Of a stretch of DNA of 64,000 nt, positions 45,101-48,700 are shown one piece after another. The position numbers were made by a program, and so were the translations under genes. The stretch's first letter is position 1, and every line of letters starts with the position of its first letter. The notes under the pieces are model-generated. The model did no database searches. It worked only from the letters and a program-made list of their open reading frames with translations, and was not told the DNA's origin. Origin of the DNA: Owenia fusiformis (Eukaryota > Annelida > Polychaeta > Sabellida > Oweniidae); assembly GCA_903813345.2 (NCBI GenBank), contig CAIIXF020000009.1, forward strand, positions 4,956,030 to 5,020,029. Reading direction: 5' to 3'.

Positions 45101-45789
45101 TCCAGAAACTAAAGTTGCTAGATAAGCAACCATGATTATTATGATCGTGTTTTTCTTCATATGTCTTATTATAAAGTATTCTACGACGTTCTCCATTGTG
45201 ATTTTTCTCTTATGATGAAATACCTAGGCCTTATCTACCATATATACATAGTTTAGTCTAGTTATATCCAGTTCACTTTTTGGGAAGTCCCAGATTACTG
45301 AACGTACTCTTAAATTACTTTATGATTATAATACACTTGCTCAGGTGTAATTTTAAAATTCACATTAGTGTAGATGTACATTGAAAAATTTGATGTATAC
45401 CCCAAATACCCCAAAACCTTCATTATTTGTGATGTAATAGTGTATTCTACAAAAATTCAAAGATCTGATTTTAAATGAATAACTGATACATTTTGAACTT
45501 TGGTATTTTTAGGAAAGTTTATGTCCAAGTCTGTTGATACTACAAATTGAAATTTTAAAAATGTGGGGTATTTTTAGAGACATAATTCGTTTAAATAAGA
45601 AAATATATAGGAATTCTTTGTTTTCATGAAGGATTTCCACAAACTCTTATTTTTATTTCAGGAGTGAAAACTGTGTCGTTCTCAGAATGGGAGAAAATAG
45701 ACAATGCTGAGAGTAGAAATGGAGAAAAGGTCGGGAAACCACGAGAAAAGTTCACAAACATTAAATCAATGATGGATTTAGTAACATGA
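3005..45789 (+). CDS. FDXR: Adrenodoxin/ferredoxin reductase, mitochondrial (3' ten exons; 5' end off window)
   Basis: This flavoenzyme passes electrons from NADPH to mitochondrial ferredoxin, feeding steroid hydroxylation and Fe-S cluster assembly. Coding exons are 3005-3127, 3920-3964, 14438-14506, 34528-34629, 35062-35254, 36754-36929, 37897-37962, 38272-38380, 41090-41263 and 45662-45789; they sum to 1185 nt (394 residues plus TGA) and every junction is in phase with GT-AG ends. Visible motifs are [10 protein letters not shown], the [11 protein letters not shown] segment, the NADPH-binding [29 protein letters not shown], the SIGYKS strand and the FAD-side [11 protein letters not shown]. 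Roughly the first 100 residues (mitochondrial leader and N-terminal FAD-binding motif) are missing because they lie left of the window. The introns are huge (about 10 and 20 kb) and host several other genes. Odd point: exon 34528-34629 carries an array of partial copies in front of it. Identity is secure from family knowledge. Confidence 0.97.
3536..3870. mobile_element. Degenerate relative of the 16276-18841 element
   Basis: Left end TATCACCACCAGAAG with an inverted GTTGTGGT, right end GGTGGTGACATTTTACATG then TTAATTCCTTG. The right end matches that of the big element at 18830. It has several GGTTGGTGTT motifs inside and no satellite. Confidence 0.65.
3920..3964 (+). CDS. FDXR: FDXR coding exon ([14 protein letters not shown])
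   Basis: A 15-codon exon between TATTTATAG and GTAAAT, in phase 0 on both sides. It encodes [15 protein letters not shown], the usual YGA-D-R-L-IPGE stretch of the family. Confidence 0.93.
3965..4829. other. FDXR intron, AT-rich, nothing recognised
   Basis: No exon, RNA gene or repeat family could be supported in this stretch. Confidence 0.5.
4830..5038. repeat. Minisatellite around CCATGGATCATCTTC
   Basis: Units of about 36 bp (AATCCATGGATCATATTCAG and relatives) arranged in a ~108-bp higher-order duplicate. It lies downstream of profilin-like gene 1. The minus-strand frame through it looks accidental. Confidence 0.8.
5246..6818 (-). CDS. Profilin-like protein 1 (two exons)
   Basis: A probable actin-monomer-binding profilin of the divergent profilin-4 type. 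Exon 1 is 6818-6777 ([14 protein letters not shown], then donor GTAAGT); exon 2 is 5668-5246 after AATTAAAG. Both are in phase 0 and give 154 residues, slightly longer than usual profilins (about 125-140). The fold-like pattern visible is a helix ending in an -SHAIVI- strand, a central region ending NPDGIDLG, then [20 protein letters not shown] and a C-terminal helix. The short N-terminal exon and charged KEKKSDP linker have no clear match. The intron contains a miniature Crypton-like element. Gene 3 (11184-12327) is an intact paralogue with the same structure. The gene structure is firm; the profilin name rests on pattern similarity only. Confidence 0.68.
5850..6256 (+). mobile_element. Miniature relative of the Crypton-like element
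   Basis: Starts TTGTTAGTACCTCAATTGAA and includes CTGATTGGTT, matching the end of the 14757-15466 element read on the other strand. Its other end (from about 6098) repeats TATTCTTCGGACTAACAAAA and finishes in a long hairpin (arms around 6133 and 6232). It has no coding capacity and lies in the intron of profilin-like gene 1. The exact borders are uncertain by a few bases. Confidence 0.7.
6819..7072. other. 5' flank of profilin-like gene 1
   Basis: AT-rich DNA upstream of the first exon. No TATA box or other promoter element stands out. Confidence 0.4.
7073..7236. mobile_element. Small hairpin element (~163 bp)
   Basis: The ends CAACTAACGCCTGTCAGC at 7080 and CCGGCAGGCGTTAGTTGCA at 7210 are inverted copies, with further pairing of GGATTAACCTAC and AGGTCAATCC inside. 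No coding capacity; probably a MITE. Confidence 0.7.
7640..7900. repeat. Short tandem repeat of CAAGTCAACTCAACCCAGTA type
   Basis: Irregular units around AACTCAACCCYAAGTC; a longer version lies at 9390-9850 in the neighbouring duplication unit. Confidence 0.85.
7937..8144. mobile_element. TIR element, CAGGCCCGTAGCC type, copy 1
   Basis: Ends CAGGCCCGAAGCCAGG and CCTGGCTATGGGCCTG, flanked by ATAAG on both sides (5-bp target duplication). Unit 2 of the surrounding duplication lacks it. The inside has a poly-C run and AATCATGCAGTTTTT. Confidence 0.85.
8763..9089 (-). pseudogene. Truncated profilin-like copy 2
   Basis: Nearly identical to exon 2 of the intact profilin-like gene at 11184-12327, but broken in two ways. 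Its 5' part stops at 9089, exactly where the duplicated GAGGCAAAA-type sequence begins, so the first ~40 codons of the exon and the small first exon are missing. Near the end a GAA codon of the paralogue (ITEVANF) reads TAA (just after CRLIT). It is a by-product of the tandem duplication with units starting near 7343 and 9090. Very low divergence from copy 3 points to a recent event. Confidence 0.8.
9090..11606. repeat. Tandem duplication unit 2 (ends in profilin-like gene 3)
   Basis: Same order of landmarks as 7343-9089, expanded by extra CAACTCAACCC repeats and by a partial internal duplication (about 9690-9750 with 9880-9910, and 10131-10260 with 10617-10720). The junction at 9089/9090 cuts the profilin exon of unit 1. 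Confidence 0.85.
10190..10890. other. Extra DNA in duplication unit 2
   Basis: Not present in unit 1. It contains ATTTCAGCCC repeats and a second, diverged copy of the GATTACAATAATGCATGGC-like flank, suggesting an insertion plus local duplication. No gene seen. Confidence 0.55.
11184..12327 (-). CDS. Profilin-like protein 3 (two exons)
   Basis: An intact paralogue of the gene at 5246-6818. Exon 1 is 12327-12286 ([14 protein letters not shown], donor GTAAGC); exon 2 is 11606-11184 after ATTGCAG, phase 0, giving 154 residues. The linker [15 protein letters not shown] and the core [19 protein letters not shown] and [20 protein letters not shown] resemble a profilin-4-type fold (actin binding, inferred). 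The intron holds a run of CAATA-type simple repeats at 11700-11945. The C-terminus ([12 protein letters not shown]) differs from paralogue 1 ([12 protein letters not shown]), so the two proteins have begun to diverge at the actin-facing helix. The name is by pattern only. Confidence 0.68.
11700..11945. repeat. Simple repeat (ACAAT/GCAAT)n
   Basis: Runs of ATACAATACAATGCAATG in the intron of profilin-like gene 3; the open frames on both strands here are artefacts of the simple sequence. Confidence 0.9.
12328..13090. other. 5' flank of profilin-like gene 3, nothing recognised
   Basis: AT-rich DNA without recognisable promoter elements, genes or repeats beyond short AGTATAG runs near 12700. Confidence 0.45.
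13095..14115. repeat. ~72-bp satellite array (about 14 copies)
   Basis: Each unit contains TTATTTGTACATCAGAATTC, CAACACAAAATGTATGATAT and TATACTACTGATTAATAC. Two sub-variants (GTACATCAGAATGCAG and GTACATGAGAATTCAG) alternate in the later part, a higher-order pattern. Confidence 0.93.
14176..14332. mobile_element. Small hairpin element before an FDXR exon
   Basis: TGTCACATTTCTTCTACGGT at the left pairs with a near-complement ending AAATGTGACA at 14331; inner CAGCGGGCGT/GCTGCC parts do not pair fully. It ends ~106 bp before the acceptor of exon 14438. Confidence 0.7.
14438..14506 (+). CDS. FDXR: FDXR coding exon ([11 protein letters not shown])
   Basis: A 23-codon exon between ATTCCAG and GTAATG. 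It holds the invariant [15 protein letters not shown] segment. It sits between the profilin cluster and the zinc-finger duplication. Confidence 0.96.
14757..15466 (-). mobile_element. Crypton-like non-autonomous element with terminal hairpin
   Basis: Comparison with the duplicate locus at 21.3 kb defines the insertion: flanks are shared up to 14756 and again from 15467. The right end, read on the minus strand, starts TTGTTAGTACCTCAGTTGAA; the left end is an imperfect hairpin of about 114 bp (14768-14881) with arms starting GACCTCTCC and GGTTTACTGTCAAAATTATA. It carries the recombinase fragment 14912-15349. A short relative with both ends lies at about 5850-6256. Confidence 0.72.
14912..15349 (-). 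mobile_element. Crypton-like tyrosine recombinase N-terminal fragment
   Basis: An open frame of 145 codons with the N-terminal helical (SAM-like) domain seen in Crypton transposases and their host-domesticated relatives (KIAA1958/ZMYM type): [20 protein letters not shown], then the [19 protein letters not shown] and RYIRETL patterns, ending in a GKGKTT-like segment. The catalytic tyrosine-recombinase domain is absent, so the protein cannot act alone. The frame lies inside a 710-bp inserted element (14757-15466) that is lacking from the duplicate locus at 21.3 kb. It may be a deletion derivative or an exon of a longer element. Assignment is from pattern memory. Confidence 0.6.
16276..18841. 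mobile_element. 2.57-kb satellite-bearing transposon inserted in zinc-finger gene A
   Basis: Interrupts a zinc-finger coding repeat: GTATGAATT at 16275 would continue at TATAATG 18842. The left end has a perfect hairpin, TGTCACCAC and GTGGTGACA around a CAAAA loop; the right end has GGTGGTGACA followed by ATTTTGTCATGTTAATGCC. The interior (16400-18790) is a ~130-190-bp tandem repeat, about 14 units, rich in GACCTTCTCAAGGTCA and AATCATCTAC. The architecture recalls Helentron-associated or pearl-type elements of marine invertebrates (inferred). No coding capacity. Confidence 0.75.
16390..18790. repeat. Internal satellite of the inserted transposon
   Basis: Tandem array of roughly 14 units with segments CAACTTGCTTCAAATTGACT, AATCATCTACATGTTCTCAG, repeated AAATCTGACTTTAGATTTGA and a palindromic GACCTTCTCAAGGTC. 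Unit length varies because the TTTGAC segment is itself duplicated in some units. Confidence 0.85.
20061..20919. other. Spacer between zinc-finger duplicates, nothing recognised
   Basis: AT-rich DNA without recognisable coding similarity or repeat structure. Confidence 0.5.
20920..21215. repeat. Satellite AGCTATGTCAGGCAAAATC, array 1
   Basis: About eight units of 36-39 bp of the type GATATAGTTCTACAGC plus TATGTCAGGCAAAATCTTA. The same satellite forms a second array at 25995-26440. Confidence 0.92.
21425..21669 (-). pseudogene. Decayed zinc fingers downstream of the intact gene's stop
   Basis: After the TGA at 21670-21672 the sequence still reads D-C-SKTF and, after frame changes, [21 protein letters not shown]. 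The TGA replaces the first Cys codon of a finger and is shared with copy A (15825-15827), so the shortening happened before the locus duplicated. Confidence 0.75.
21670..23055 (-). CDS. C2H2 zinc-finger protein, 13 fingers (single exon)
   Basis: A 461-residue single-exon protein, probably a nuclear DNA-binding regulator. Residues 1-80 are acidic and contain a short repeated unit of the form DGVIN(D/G)V, encoded by near-perfect 24-bp DNA repeats. From about residue 92, 13 C2H2 fingers follow, each of the form CDVCSK-F-x-L-H-x3-H joined by HTGEKNFK-type linkers; the DNA-contact positions vary (SIKSNLN, AQKSTLN, STRSDLN, TNKPCLD and others). The last finger ends IYTGENNCK before TGA. Further decayed finger sequence follows the stop, and a paralogue at 15587-19434 is broken. 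No KRAB, SCAN or BTB domain is visible. The uniform linkers and near-identical fingers suggest recent internal duplication. Confidence 0.93.
   Translation of the reverse strand: MENIMDFGSNDGDILKDADDVITYGKTMINNADGVINGVDGVINDVDGVINDVDGVIINLDGIKTAKSLTNSSASLMNDATSSKTFTSIHTGEKNFKCDVCSKTCSIKSNLNKHYRIHTREKNFKCDVCSKTFAQKSTLNIHHRIHTGEKNFKCDICSKTCSIKSNLNKHYIIHTREKNFKCDVCSKMFAQKSTLNIHHRIHTGEKNFKCEVCSKAFSTRSDLNRHFRIHTGEKNFKCDVCSKTFSIKSNLNKHYRIHTGEKNFKCDVCSKTFTNKPCLDRHYKIHTGEKNFKCDVCSKTFSIKSNLNRHYRIHTGEKNSKCDVCSKTFTTKSYLNTHYRIHTGEKNFKCDICSKTFTSKSGLNKHYKIHTGEKNFKCDVCSKAFAQKYTLYLHHRIHTGEKNFKCDVCSKAFSIKSVLNEHYGIHTGGKNFKCDVCSKTFTRKSYLNKHYRIYTGENNCK
23930..24245. mobile_element. Double-hairpin element
   Basis: Contains TGATTGGT near one end like the Crypton-type elements, then two successive hairpins: 23998-24083 (CTGAGATTGTCCC with GGGGACAATCTGAG) and 24106-24243 (TTTGAAGTGCAATACAGG with its exact complement). 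No coding capacity. Exact borders unknown. Confidence 0.6.
24246..24917. other. 3' region of the SRCR gene
   Basis: Contains a GGGGTGCGATTGCC motif, a poly-G run at 24418, and minus-strand AATAAA candidates near 24797. No other gene recognised. Confidence 0.45.
24918..25429 (-). CDS. SRCR gene exon 8 (end of domain 6, domain 7, stop)
   Basis: After TTCTTGTAG it encodes [15 protein letters not shown], then a divergent last unit with [10 protein letters not shown] and [13 protein letters not shown], and stops after RCKK. There is no membrane anchor. Confidence 0.9.
24918..33601 (-). CDS. Secreted multi-SRCR protein, 849 residues, eight exons
   Basis: A secreted scavenger-receptor-type protein, probably binding microbial or self ligands outside the cell. 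Exons are 33601-33523, 33341-33123, 32999-32857, 28347-27633, 27465-27073, 26898-26575, 25677-25513 and 25429-24918; they sum to 2550 nt with matched phases. Residues 1-26 form a signal peptide (hydrophobic [13 protein letters not shown]). Seven SRCR-like domains follow: 1 about 38-157, 2 about 164-267, 3 about 270-380, 4 about 394-500, 5 about 505-622, 6 about 637-735, 7 about 740-848. The hallmarks are clear in domain 1 ([37 protein letters not shown]) and domain 4; domains 2, 3, 5 and 7 are divergent. No transmembrane segment or anchor follows domain 7 (ends VAVIRCKK). The gene is nested antisense in FDXR. A 97-bp array derived from the exon 3 donor region fills the next intron. No precise orthologue is recognised. 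Confidence 0.9.
25513..25677 (-). CDS. SRCR gene exon 7 (first half of domain 6)
   Basis: After CTACTTTTAG it encodes [37 protein letters not shown] and ends at GTAAGG. Confidence 0.9.
25995..26440. repeat. Satellite AGCTATGTCAGGCAAAATC, array 2
   Basis: About 12 units of the satellite also found at 20920-21215, here inside an intron of the SRCR gene. Variants with GTCAGACAAAATGTTGG alternate with the basic form. Confidence 0.92.
26575..26898 (-). CDS. SRCR gene exon 6 (domain 5, divergent)
   Basis: After TTATTTACAG it encodes [14 protein letters not shown] and a Tyr- and Asp-rich second half with the cysteines of an SRCR unit, ending at GTAAAC. Confidence 0.88.
27073..27465 (-). CDS. SRCR gene exon 5 (domain 4)
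   Basis: After TTCATTGTAG it encodes [25 protein letters not shown] and [13 protein letters not shown], a canonical SRCR domain in one exon; donor GTACAT. Confidence 0.92.
27633..28347 (-). CDS. SRCR gene exon 4 (end of domain 1, domains 2 and 3)
   Basis: A 715-nt exon after GGCTTTAG. It closes domain 1 (AIAICHK), then holds two divergent SRCR units recognised by [32 protein letters not shown] and [13 protein letters not shown]. The donor is GTAAGT. Confidence 0.9.
28432..29837. mobile_element. 1.4-kb TIR element with CATAC target duplication
   Basis: Ends CAGGCCCGTAAGAC and its near-complement ACGGCCCTG, with CATAC on both flanks. The inside has at least three direct repeats of about 470-550 bp, marked by TGTTTTGTGGGGG, CCTAGAAAATTTTAC and CTGGGCACTTTCAAAGTG, each with poly-G runs. 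It is related by its ends to the 208-bp elements at 7937 and 56322. It sits in intron 3 of the SRCR gene. Confidence 0.82.
30000..32856 (-). repeat. 97-bp tandem array of an SRCR exon-intron boundary (~30 copies)
   Basis: Each 97-bp unit, read on the minus strand, contains about 59 nt homologous to the end of SRCR exon 3 (the GQCTHTPWG and EECE codons), the GTATAG donor and ~38 nt of following intron. In most units the exon's ATATCTAG has become TTTTAG, creating an acceptor-like site 44 nt before the donor. Two units (near 30780 and 30876) keep the exon-like CTAGATATG form. Units are very similar, so the array is young. The + strand open frames across it are a by-product of the 97-bp periodicity. 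Confidence 0.95.
32857..32999 (-). CDS. SRCR gene exon 3 (second half of SRCR domain 1)
   Basis: Follows TTCCATACAG and encodes [20 protein letters not shown] to GIEECE, ending at a GTATAG donor. This donor side is the source of the ~30-copy array at 30000-32856. Confidence 0.88.
33123..33341 (-). CDS. SRCR gene exon 2 (first half of SRCR domain 1)
   Basis: Begins after TGTTTTAAG and encodes [18 protein letters not shown], then [20 protein letters not shown] and [11 protein letters not shown]; donor GTGTGA. Confidence 0.87.
33523..33601 (-). CDS. SRCR gene exon 1 (signal peptide)
   Basis: Starts [11 protein letters not shown] and continues with a hydrophobic core ending GISASI, then a GTAAGT donor after one extra base. 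The ATG at 33601-33599 is the only one that joins in frame to exon 2. Confidence 0.85.
33602..34019. other. 5' flank of the SRCR gene / FDXR intron
   Basis: Short AT-rich stretch between the SRCR start and the FDXR boundary array. The SRCR promoter should lie here but no TATA element is clear. Confidence 0.45.
34020..34580 (+). repeat. ~117-bp tandem array of the FDXR exon acceptor boundary (5 copies)
   Basis: Starts of the exon-like part are at 34066, 34182, 34299, 34411 and 34528 (spacings 116, 117, 112 and 117). Each unit has TTCCAG (TCTCCAG in the first) followed by TTGGAACCA and the first ~50 nt of the FDXR exon, then ~60 nt of intron (AATGCATTATGGGATATTCA). In units 1, 2 and 4 a GTAGGT falls exactly 36 nt after the acceptor. 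Confidence 0.95.
34528..34629 (+). CDS. FDXR: FDXR coding exon with NADPH-binding Rossmann motif
   Basis: A 34-codon exon from TTTCCAG to GTAAGA. It encodes [11 protein letters not shown] followed by the [11 protein letters not shown] dinucleotide-binding loop. Only this last member of a five-copy array keeps the full reading frame through [10 protein letters not shown] to a donor. Confidence 0.96.
35062..35254 (+). CDS. FDXR: FDXR coding exon ([17 protein letters not shown])
   Basis: 64 codons plus one base, from the TTGTCACAG acceptor to GTACAT. It contains [19 protein letters not shown], which contacts NADPH in the family. Confidence 0.96.
35375..35570. repeat. Array of palindromes GGGTTAGATATCTAACCC
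   Basis: Three or four palindromic blocks joined by TTGTGCGTCGCACAGG-like spacers that are themselves inverted repeats. It lies in the FDXR intron after exon 35062-35254. Confidence 0.88.
35565..35842. repeat. ~62-bp tandem repeat
   Basis: About 4.4 units of TTAATTTCTACATATAAACA, CTGAATGTTATTCCATTTTA and GGGAATACAGGCTCAAACTG. Each unit has a TTTTAGGG acceptor-like site, but no coding sequence follows. Confidence 0.9.
35860..36690. mobile_element. Dispersed element with GGCTCACACAGTGAGCC hairpin and (GTCC)n
   Basis: Opens with a perfect hairpin at about 35859-35875, then a GTCC microsatellite (35890-35960), then AT-rich DNA with CAACTTGCTTCAATTTGACC, a motif shared with the 16276-18841 satellite element. 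Borders are not certain. Confidence 0.6.
36754..36929 (+). CDS. FDXR: FDXR coding exon ([11 protein letters not shown])
   Basis: Starts in phase 1 (G|AT) after CACTTCAG and encodes [19 protein letters not shown] through LGINKLE. The donor is GTTTGT, weaker than the others. Confidence 0.92.
36930..37896. other. FDXR intron with a small hairpin element at 37240-37355
   Basis: CATCCTCCGAACACAGGCCTC and its near-complement CCCTGTGTTCGAAGGATG flank a short centre. A relative lies at 52068-52163. The rest of the intron shows nothing. Confidence 0.65.
37897..37962 (+). CDS. FDXR: FDXR coding exon (LPCGL)
   Basis: 22 codons between ACTCTTAG and GTGAGT. It encodes an acidic linker (TEEEES) followed by the conserved LPCGL. 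Confidence 0.93.
38272..38380 (+). CDS. FDXR: FDXR coding exon (SIGYKS)
   Basis: 36 codons plus one base between GCTATAG and GTAAGA. It encodes VLRSIGYKS, then VPFD-like [10 protein letters not shown] and AGRVHGEN. Confidence 0.95.
38660..38945. repeat. Dimeric ~190-bp repeat, copy 2
   Basis: Same family as 735-1085: units with GTTATGCCTGCATTGGAC and GTTATGCTTGCTTCAGAC, TAATTTAATTTGGGTGATAT, ending CCAGGAGACTGTTCTCTAAA. It lies 370 bp upstream of the Tyr-rich protein gene. Confidence 0.8.
39247..39253 (+). promoter_or_regulatory. TATA box of the Tyr-rich chitin-binding gene
   Basis: CTATATAAG lies about 70 bases before the ATG of the nested gene, leaving room for a start of transcription near 39275-39285 (ATTCATCAGTCTC). 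It is the clearest core promoter in the window. Confidence 0.65.
39317..40350 (+). CDS. Secreted Tyr-rich repeat protein with chitin-binding C-terminus (two exons)
   Basis: Probably an extracellular matrix, tube, shell or cuticle protein. Exon 1 (39317-39384) encodes a signal peptide, [18 protein letters not shown], and exon 2 (39696-40350) follows a TTTCCAG acceptor; the total is 240 residues. The middle consists of eight copies of an 11-residue unit like [11 protein letters not shown], variable at the first, fifth and sixth positions, rich in Tyr, Ser and Lys. A short Cys cluster ([14 protein letters not shown]) follows, and the end ([19 protein letters not shown] and [10 protein letters not shown]) resembles a type-2 (peritrophin) chitin-binding domain. 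Codons in the repeats are richer in C and G than the surrounding DNA. A TATA box precedes it and AATAAA follows at 40389. It is nested on the same strand in an FDXR intron. Confidence 0.87.
40389..40394 (+). terminator. Poly(A) signal of the Tyr-rich protein gene
   Basis: AATAAA 39 bases after the stop codon, followed by an AT-rich stretch; the position is typical for cleavage about 15-25 bases further on. Confidence 0.6.
40552..40995. repeat. Direct repeats after the Tyr-rich protein gene
   Basis: GTTTAAGTAG-GATATAGAGGA with CATCCATCCATTCTTCCA occurs at 40552 and 40863, followed by matching TTCATATTTGATAT segments: a ~310-bp direct duplication. Confidence 0.75.
41090..41263 (+). CDS. FDXR: FDXR coding exon ([11 protein letters not shown])
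   Basis: Begins in phase 1 after CTATTTCAG and encodes [20 protein letters not shown], the conserved C-terminal FAD-binding stretch; the donor is GTATGT. Confidence 0.96.
41264..42357. other. FDXR intron / 3' region of the lectin-like gene
   Basis: AT-rich. It contains a dispersed repeat at 42119-42215 (CTGATACTCATAGCATCTTT), repeated in inverse orientation at 53275-53350. No gene recognised. Confidence 0.5.
42358..45196 (-). CDS. Single-pass membrane protein with two SUEL/Gal-lectin-like domains (four exons)
   Basis: A probable cell-surface carbohydrate-binding protein. Exons are 45196-45100, 43826-43029, 42746-42671 and 42424-42358, summing to 1038 nt (345 residues) with all phases matched. 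Exon 1 encodes an N-terminal hydrophobic segment ([17 protein letters not shown]). Exon 2 holds two Cys-rich units resembling D-galactoside/L-rhamnose-binding SUEL domains: one from AVRCIEGN to CYSC with [11 protein letters not shown], and one from LSCKQGN to IMFHC with [10 protein letters not shown] Ser/Thr/Gln-rich stalk follows. The transmembrane helix is assembled across the exon 2/3 junction (VVLVTL joined to [18 protein letters not shown]), followed by a basic KGRKYMNRR and a short tail ending CKDGQY. A TATATA lies at 45241-45246, about 45 bases before the ATG. A palindromic element sits in intron 1. The lectin assignment is tentative. Confidence 0.75.
44143..44537. mobile_element. Palindromic TA-flanked element, 395 bp
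   Basis: Arms of about 125 bp, almost identical, starting TATAGTCAAAACAGAAATG and ending with the complement. A TA at each end fits a Tc1/mariner-type MITE. It lies in intron 1 of the lectin-like gene. Confidence 0.85.
45662..45789 (+). CDS. FDXR: FDXR terminal coding exon
   Basis: Follows TTATTTCAG and encodes [17 protein letters not shown] and [18 protein letters not shown], then TGA. The FSEWEKID and GKPREK motifs match the family C-terminus. Several AATAAA hexamers lie downstream (for example 46527), so the poly(A) site cannot be fixed. Confidence 0.95.
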
Positions 45790-48700
45790 ATAATGAATAT
45801 GAATTCTTCAATATCATTTACTGTATTACCATAGACTATGAAGGATAGAAAGAATATTCATAAAAAGATGACAGTGCAATCAACCTTACCTACATGTATT
45901 TATATATTTCTCTGAGAGAAGAATAACATATCAATTACACTACTGCCATCTTTATATCATTTATACCCGTACCCATAAATACTGAATTTTTCAGTCTTGA
46001 CTGTTGACATTGCATTTATACTCAAGTACAAAGATTATATAATTTTATCATTTCTGTACTTGCCATGCATCCACCAGCCCCTCCACCAAGATTTTGCTTA
46101 GGTGACAAAAGTTCTTCATCAGCAGGTGGAAAGTATGTTATTTACAGGGTAAATATACCATACACTGAATTGGTGTATTTATCAAAAACAGCAAGTAGAA
46201 TTTGAATCTGTGAATTGTTAAGTTTATATAATTTTAGACAAGAGGAATATTGTTACACCTCAACAACTGGTAGCTTAGACACCTAAGGATAATTTATCAT
46301 GAAGATAGATAGAAAAAGATGACGTAAATGTCAAATTGCCAAAATGACCTATTTAACGATTAGTACATGGACCAATTTCCACAATTGTCATGCAAGAGTA
46401 TCATCTGATCTTACTTTTTGGATTAGACTATATCATAAGTTGGTTTGCTAGGAATTTTAAATTATGATGGTACCAATTCTGAAATTCTGGTTCAGTAGAT
46501 TTTGATGAAAATCAAATCAGTGGTTAAATAAACTTTTGTAAAACACAATTACATCAATCATGAAACGTACCCTTTATTGAGCTATTGTTTGTAACAGTCA
46601 CAGCAACAACATAAAAATGAATATTTTTATTCTTAACTATATTTAACTTTCACATTTTTAAAATTACATGTACAATGTTATACAAGGTGAACCATATTAA
46701 TCAAAAACCTGTTTAAATGAATGCTTATCCTTAATATTTTCCTAAACTGATACAAAAAAATAGTAAGGAATAGCATTCCTTTAAAAGGTATAAATGGTAA
46801 GTGAATTGTACTTTAATTGAATTGAACTGAAAAATTTGAATGCTCTTAAAACTTGTTGAACAGTGATTCAAGGAAATAGTACTGTATAAGTCTTGTATAC
46901 AACCCTAGAAAGTACTCAGATTTATAAAGCAGTTCAGTGACAAGCTAGAAACATACTAATTGACTTTCCAGCTTTTAAGCAAGATTTGTACATTCATATT
47001 GTAACTTGTACATTTATAATATGATGGTGCCAATATTCACACTAGGGTGAAGTAACAGATTAGATTGGTCATTATTTCATGATTTTGGAGAACATGTTAT
47101 GGAAAATAAACGAGCTTGACTAACAAAGGCCCCAGAACTTACATGCTCCCTTTTCAAAAAGATGTACAATGTACACTAACCGTCATAAAGACTTGAACTC
47201 AACCACAATGTAATTTTTTGTAAAGTTTTGGGCACTTATTAAAATTGATCTCCTGTCTTATGTGCTATTTATATTTCTGTATTGTAATGTCAGAATGTTG
47301 TTAATACATAATATTGTGAGAATGGAATCAGCAAAAGAGACCTAAACTATCTAAATGGCAAGAGCTCTGCATTTCAACATGTTCAAATTGCTACAGAAAT
47401 GTTGGAAGTTCAATCACATTTTCATTTTTGAAAAGCTGAAATATTAAAGATACATTCAGGCCCCTAGCCAGGATTTGCCAAGGGGGTTGCACTTTTTGAA
47501 AAATTCCAGTGGCTTTCAACTATCTTATTGAAAGCCCATACTCGAACCTCCCTGGCTACGGGCCTGAGATTGTACTGTGGCCAATGGGAAATTGTTTTGT
47601 CTTTCCTTACAATATGCATTAATCAAAAATTAATTTTCTATTTCCCAAATATGATTCATCATGCACCATCACATTTATAACGCACAGCTTAGATGCAATC
47701 TGATTGGTCGAGAGCTTGTCATGTTTGAATGACATTAAAATCATGGATTTCATTTGATAGTCTCTTGTGTGAGGTATTGATACATTTTGATTTGTTGATT
47801 ATTTGTGATTGTTATTTTAATAACATGTAACATCTTTATCTTAAAAACACATCAACACACTGGTTGTGTTGTGTTACCTTGTACATGTATAAGTACAGGG
47901 TGGGCAAAAATTCTCAGTCAGAAGTGTAATATTTGTAATTTAATTTTATCCCACTCTGTATACTGTATATGTGTAATTAAGATAGAGACAGATACAGGTC
48001 ATTCATTCAAGTGAAAATTAAATAAATAATTATTTTTTATATATACATGTATATATGTGTCATCCTGAGGTAAAAATCAATCACTGTATATGTGTGACAA
48101 CTATAAAATGGTACACTATTTACAGGACAGCCTGTATCCAAGGTCCATAAAGTCCAAATCTTTGCACTTTCTTAGTACCTTCCACTCTCTCTCTCATTTA
48201 CAGTAAAGTGGGCCTTTTGAGAAAAAGGGACCGAACTTGGTTAACGACACTCTCATTATATGTGCCTTACCTAAATATATAAGGATAACTCATCTCTTGT
48301 AAATGAAGACTTGCATGAAGTCTCTAGACTCGACTCATCAAGAGTACAGTGGGAGTTACAATGGCTAGAAAAAGACTACATCTCATTTTATAAACCTTGG
48401 ATGTCAGACTGATTTTCAAAATAACTAGTAATAATCAATGTTACATGGAATAACCTTGACTCGTGTCTTAGAAATGCCTTATGAAAATAGTACATGTACA
48501 TGTTTTTTAGTTTAGCAGAACCACCATTGTCAAATACTTTGGGAGTAAAAGGTTCCACACTTTGTGTGCCTTTAATATTGAATTCCAGTCGACATACAGC
48601 AGAAATATGTTTTCCAATATATTATTTATCAATAGATGTCACATGTGCATAACTTCACATCTTAGTTGATGTGTCATGCTTTGAACATATGTGTTCTGAA

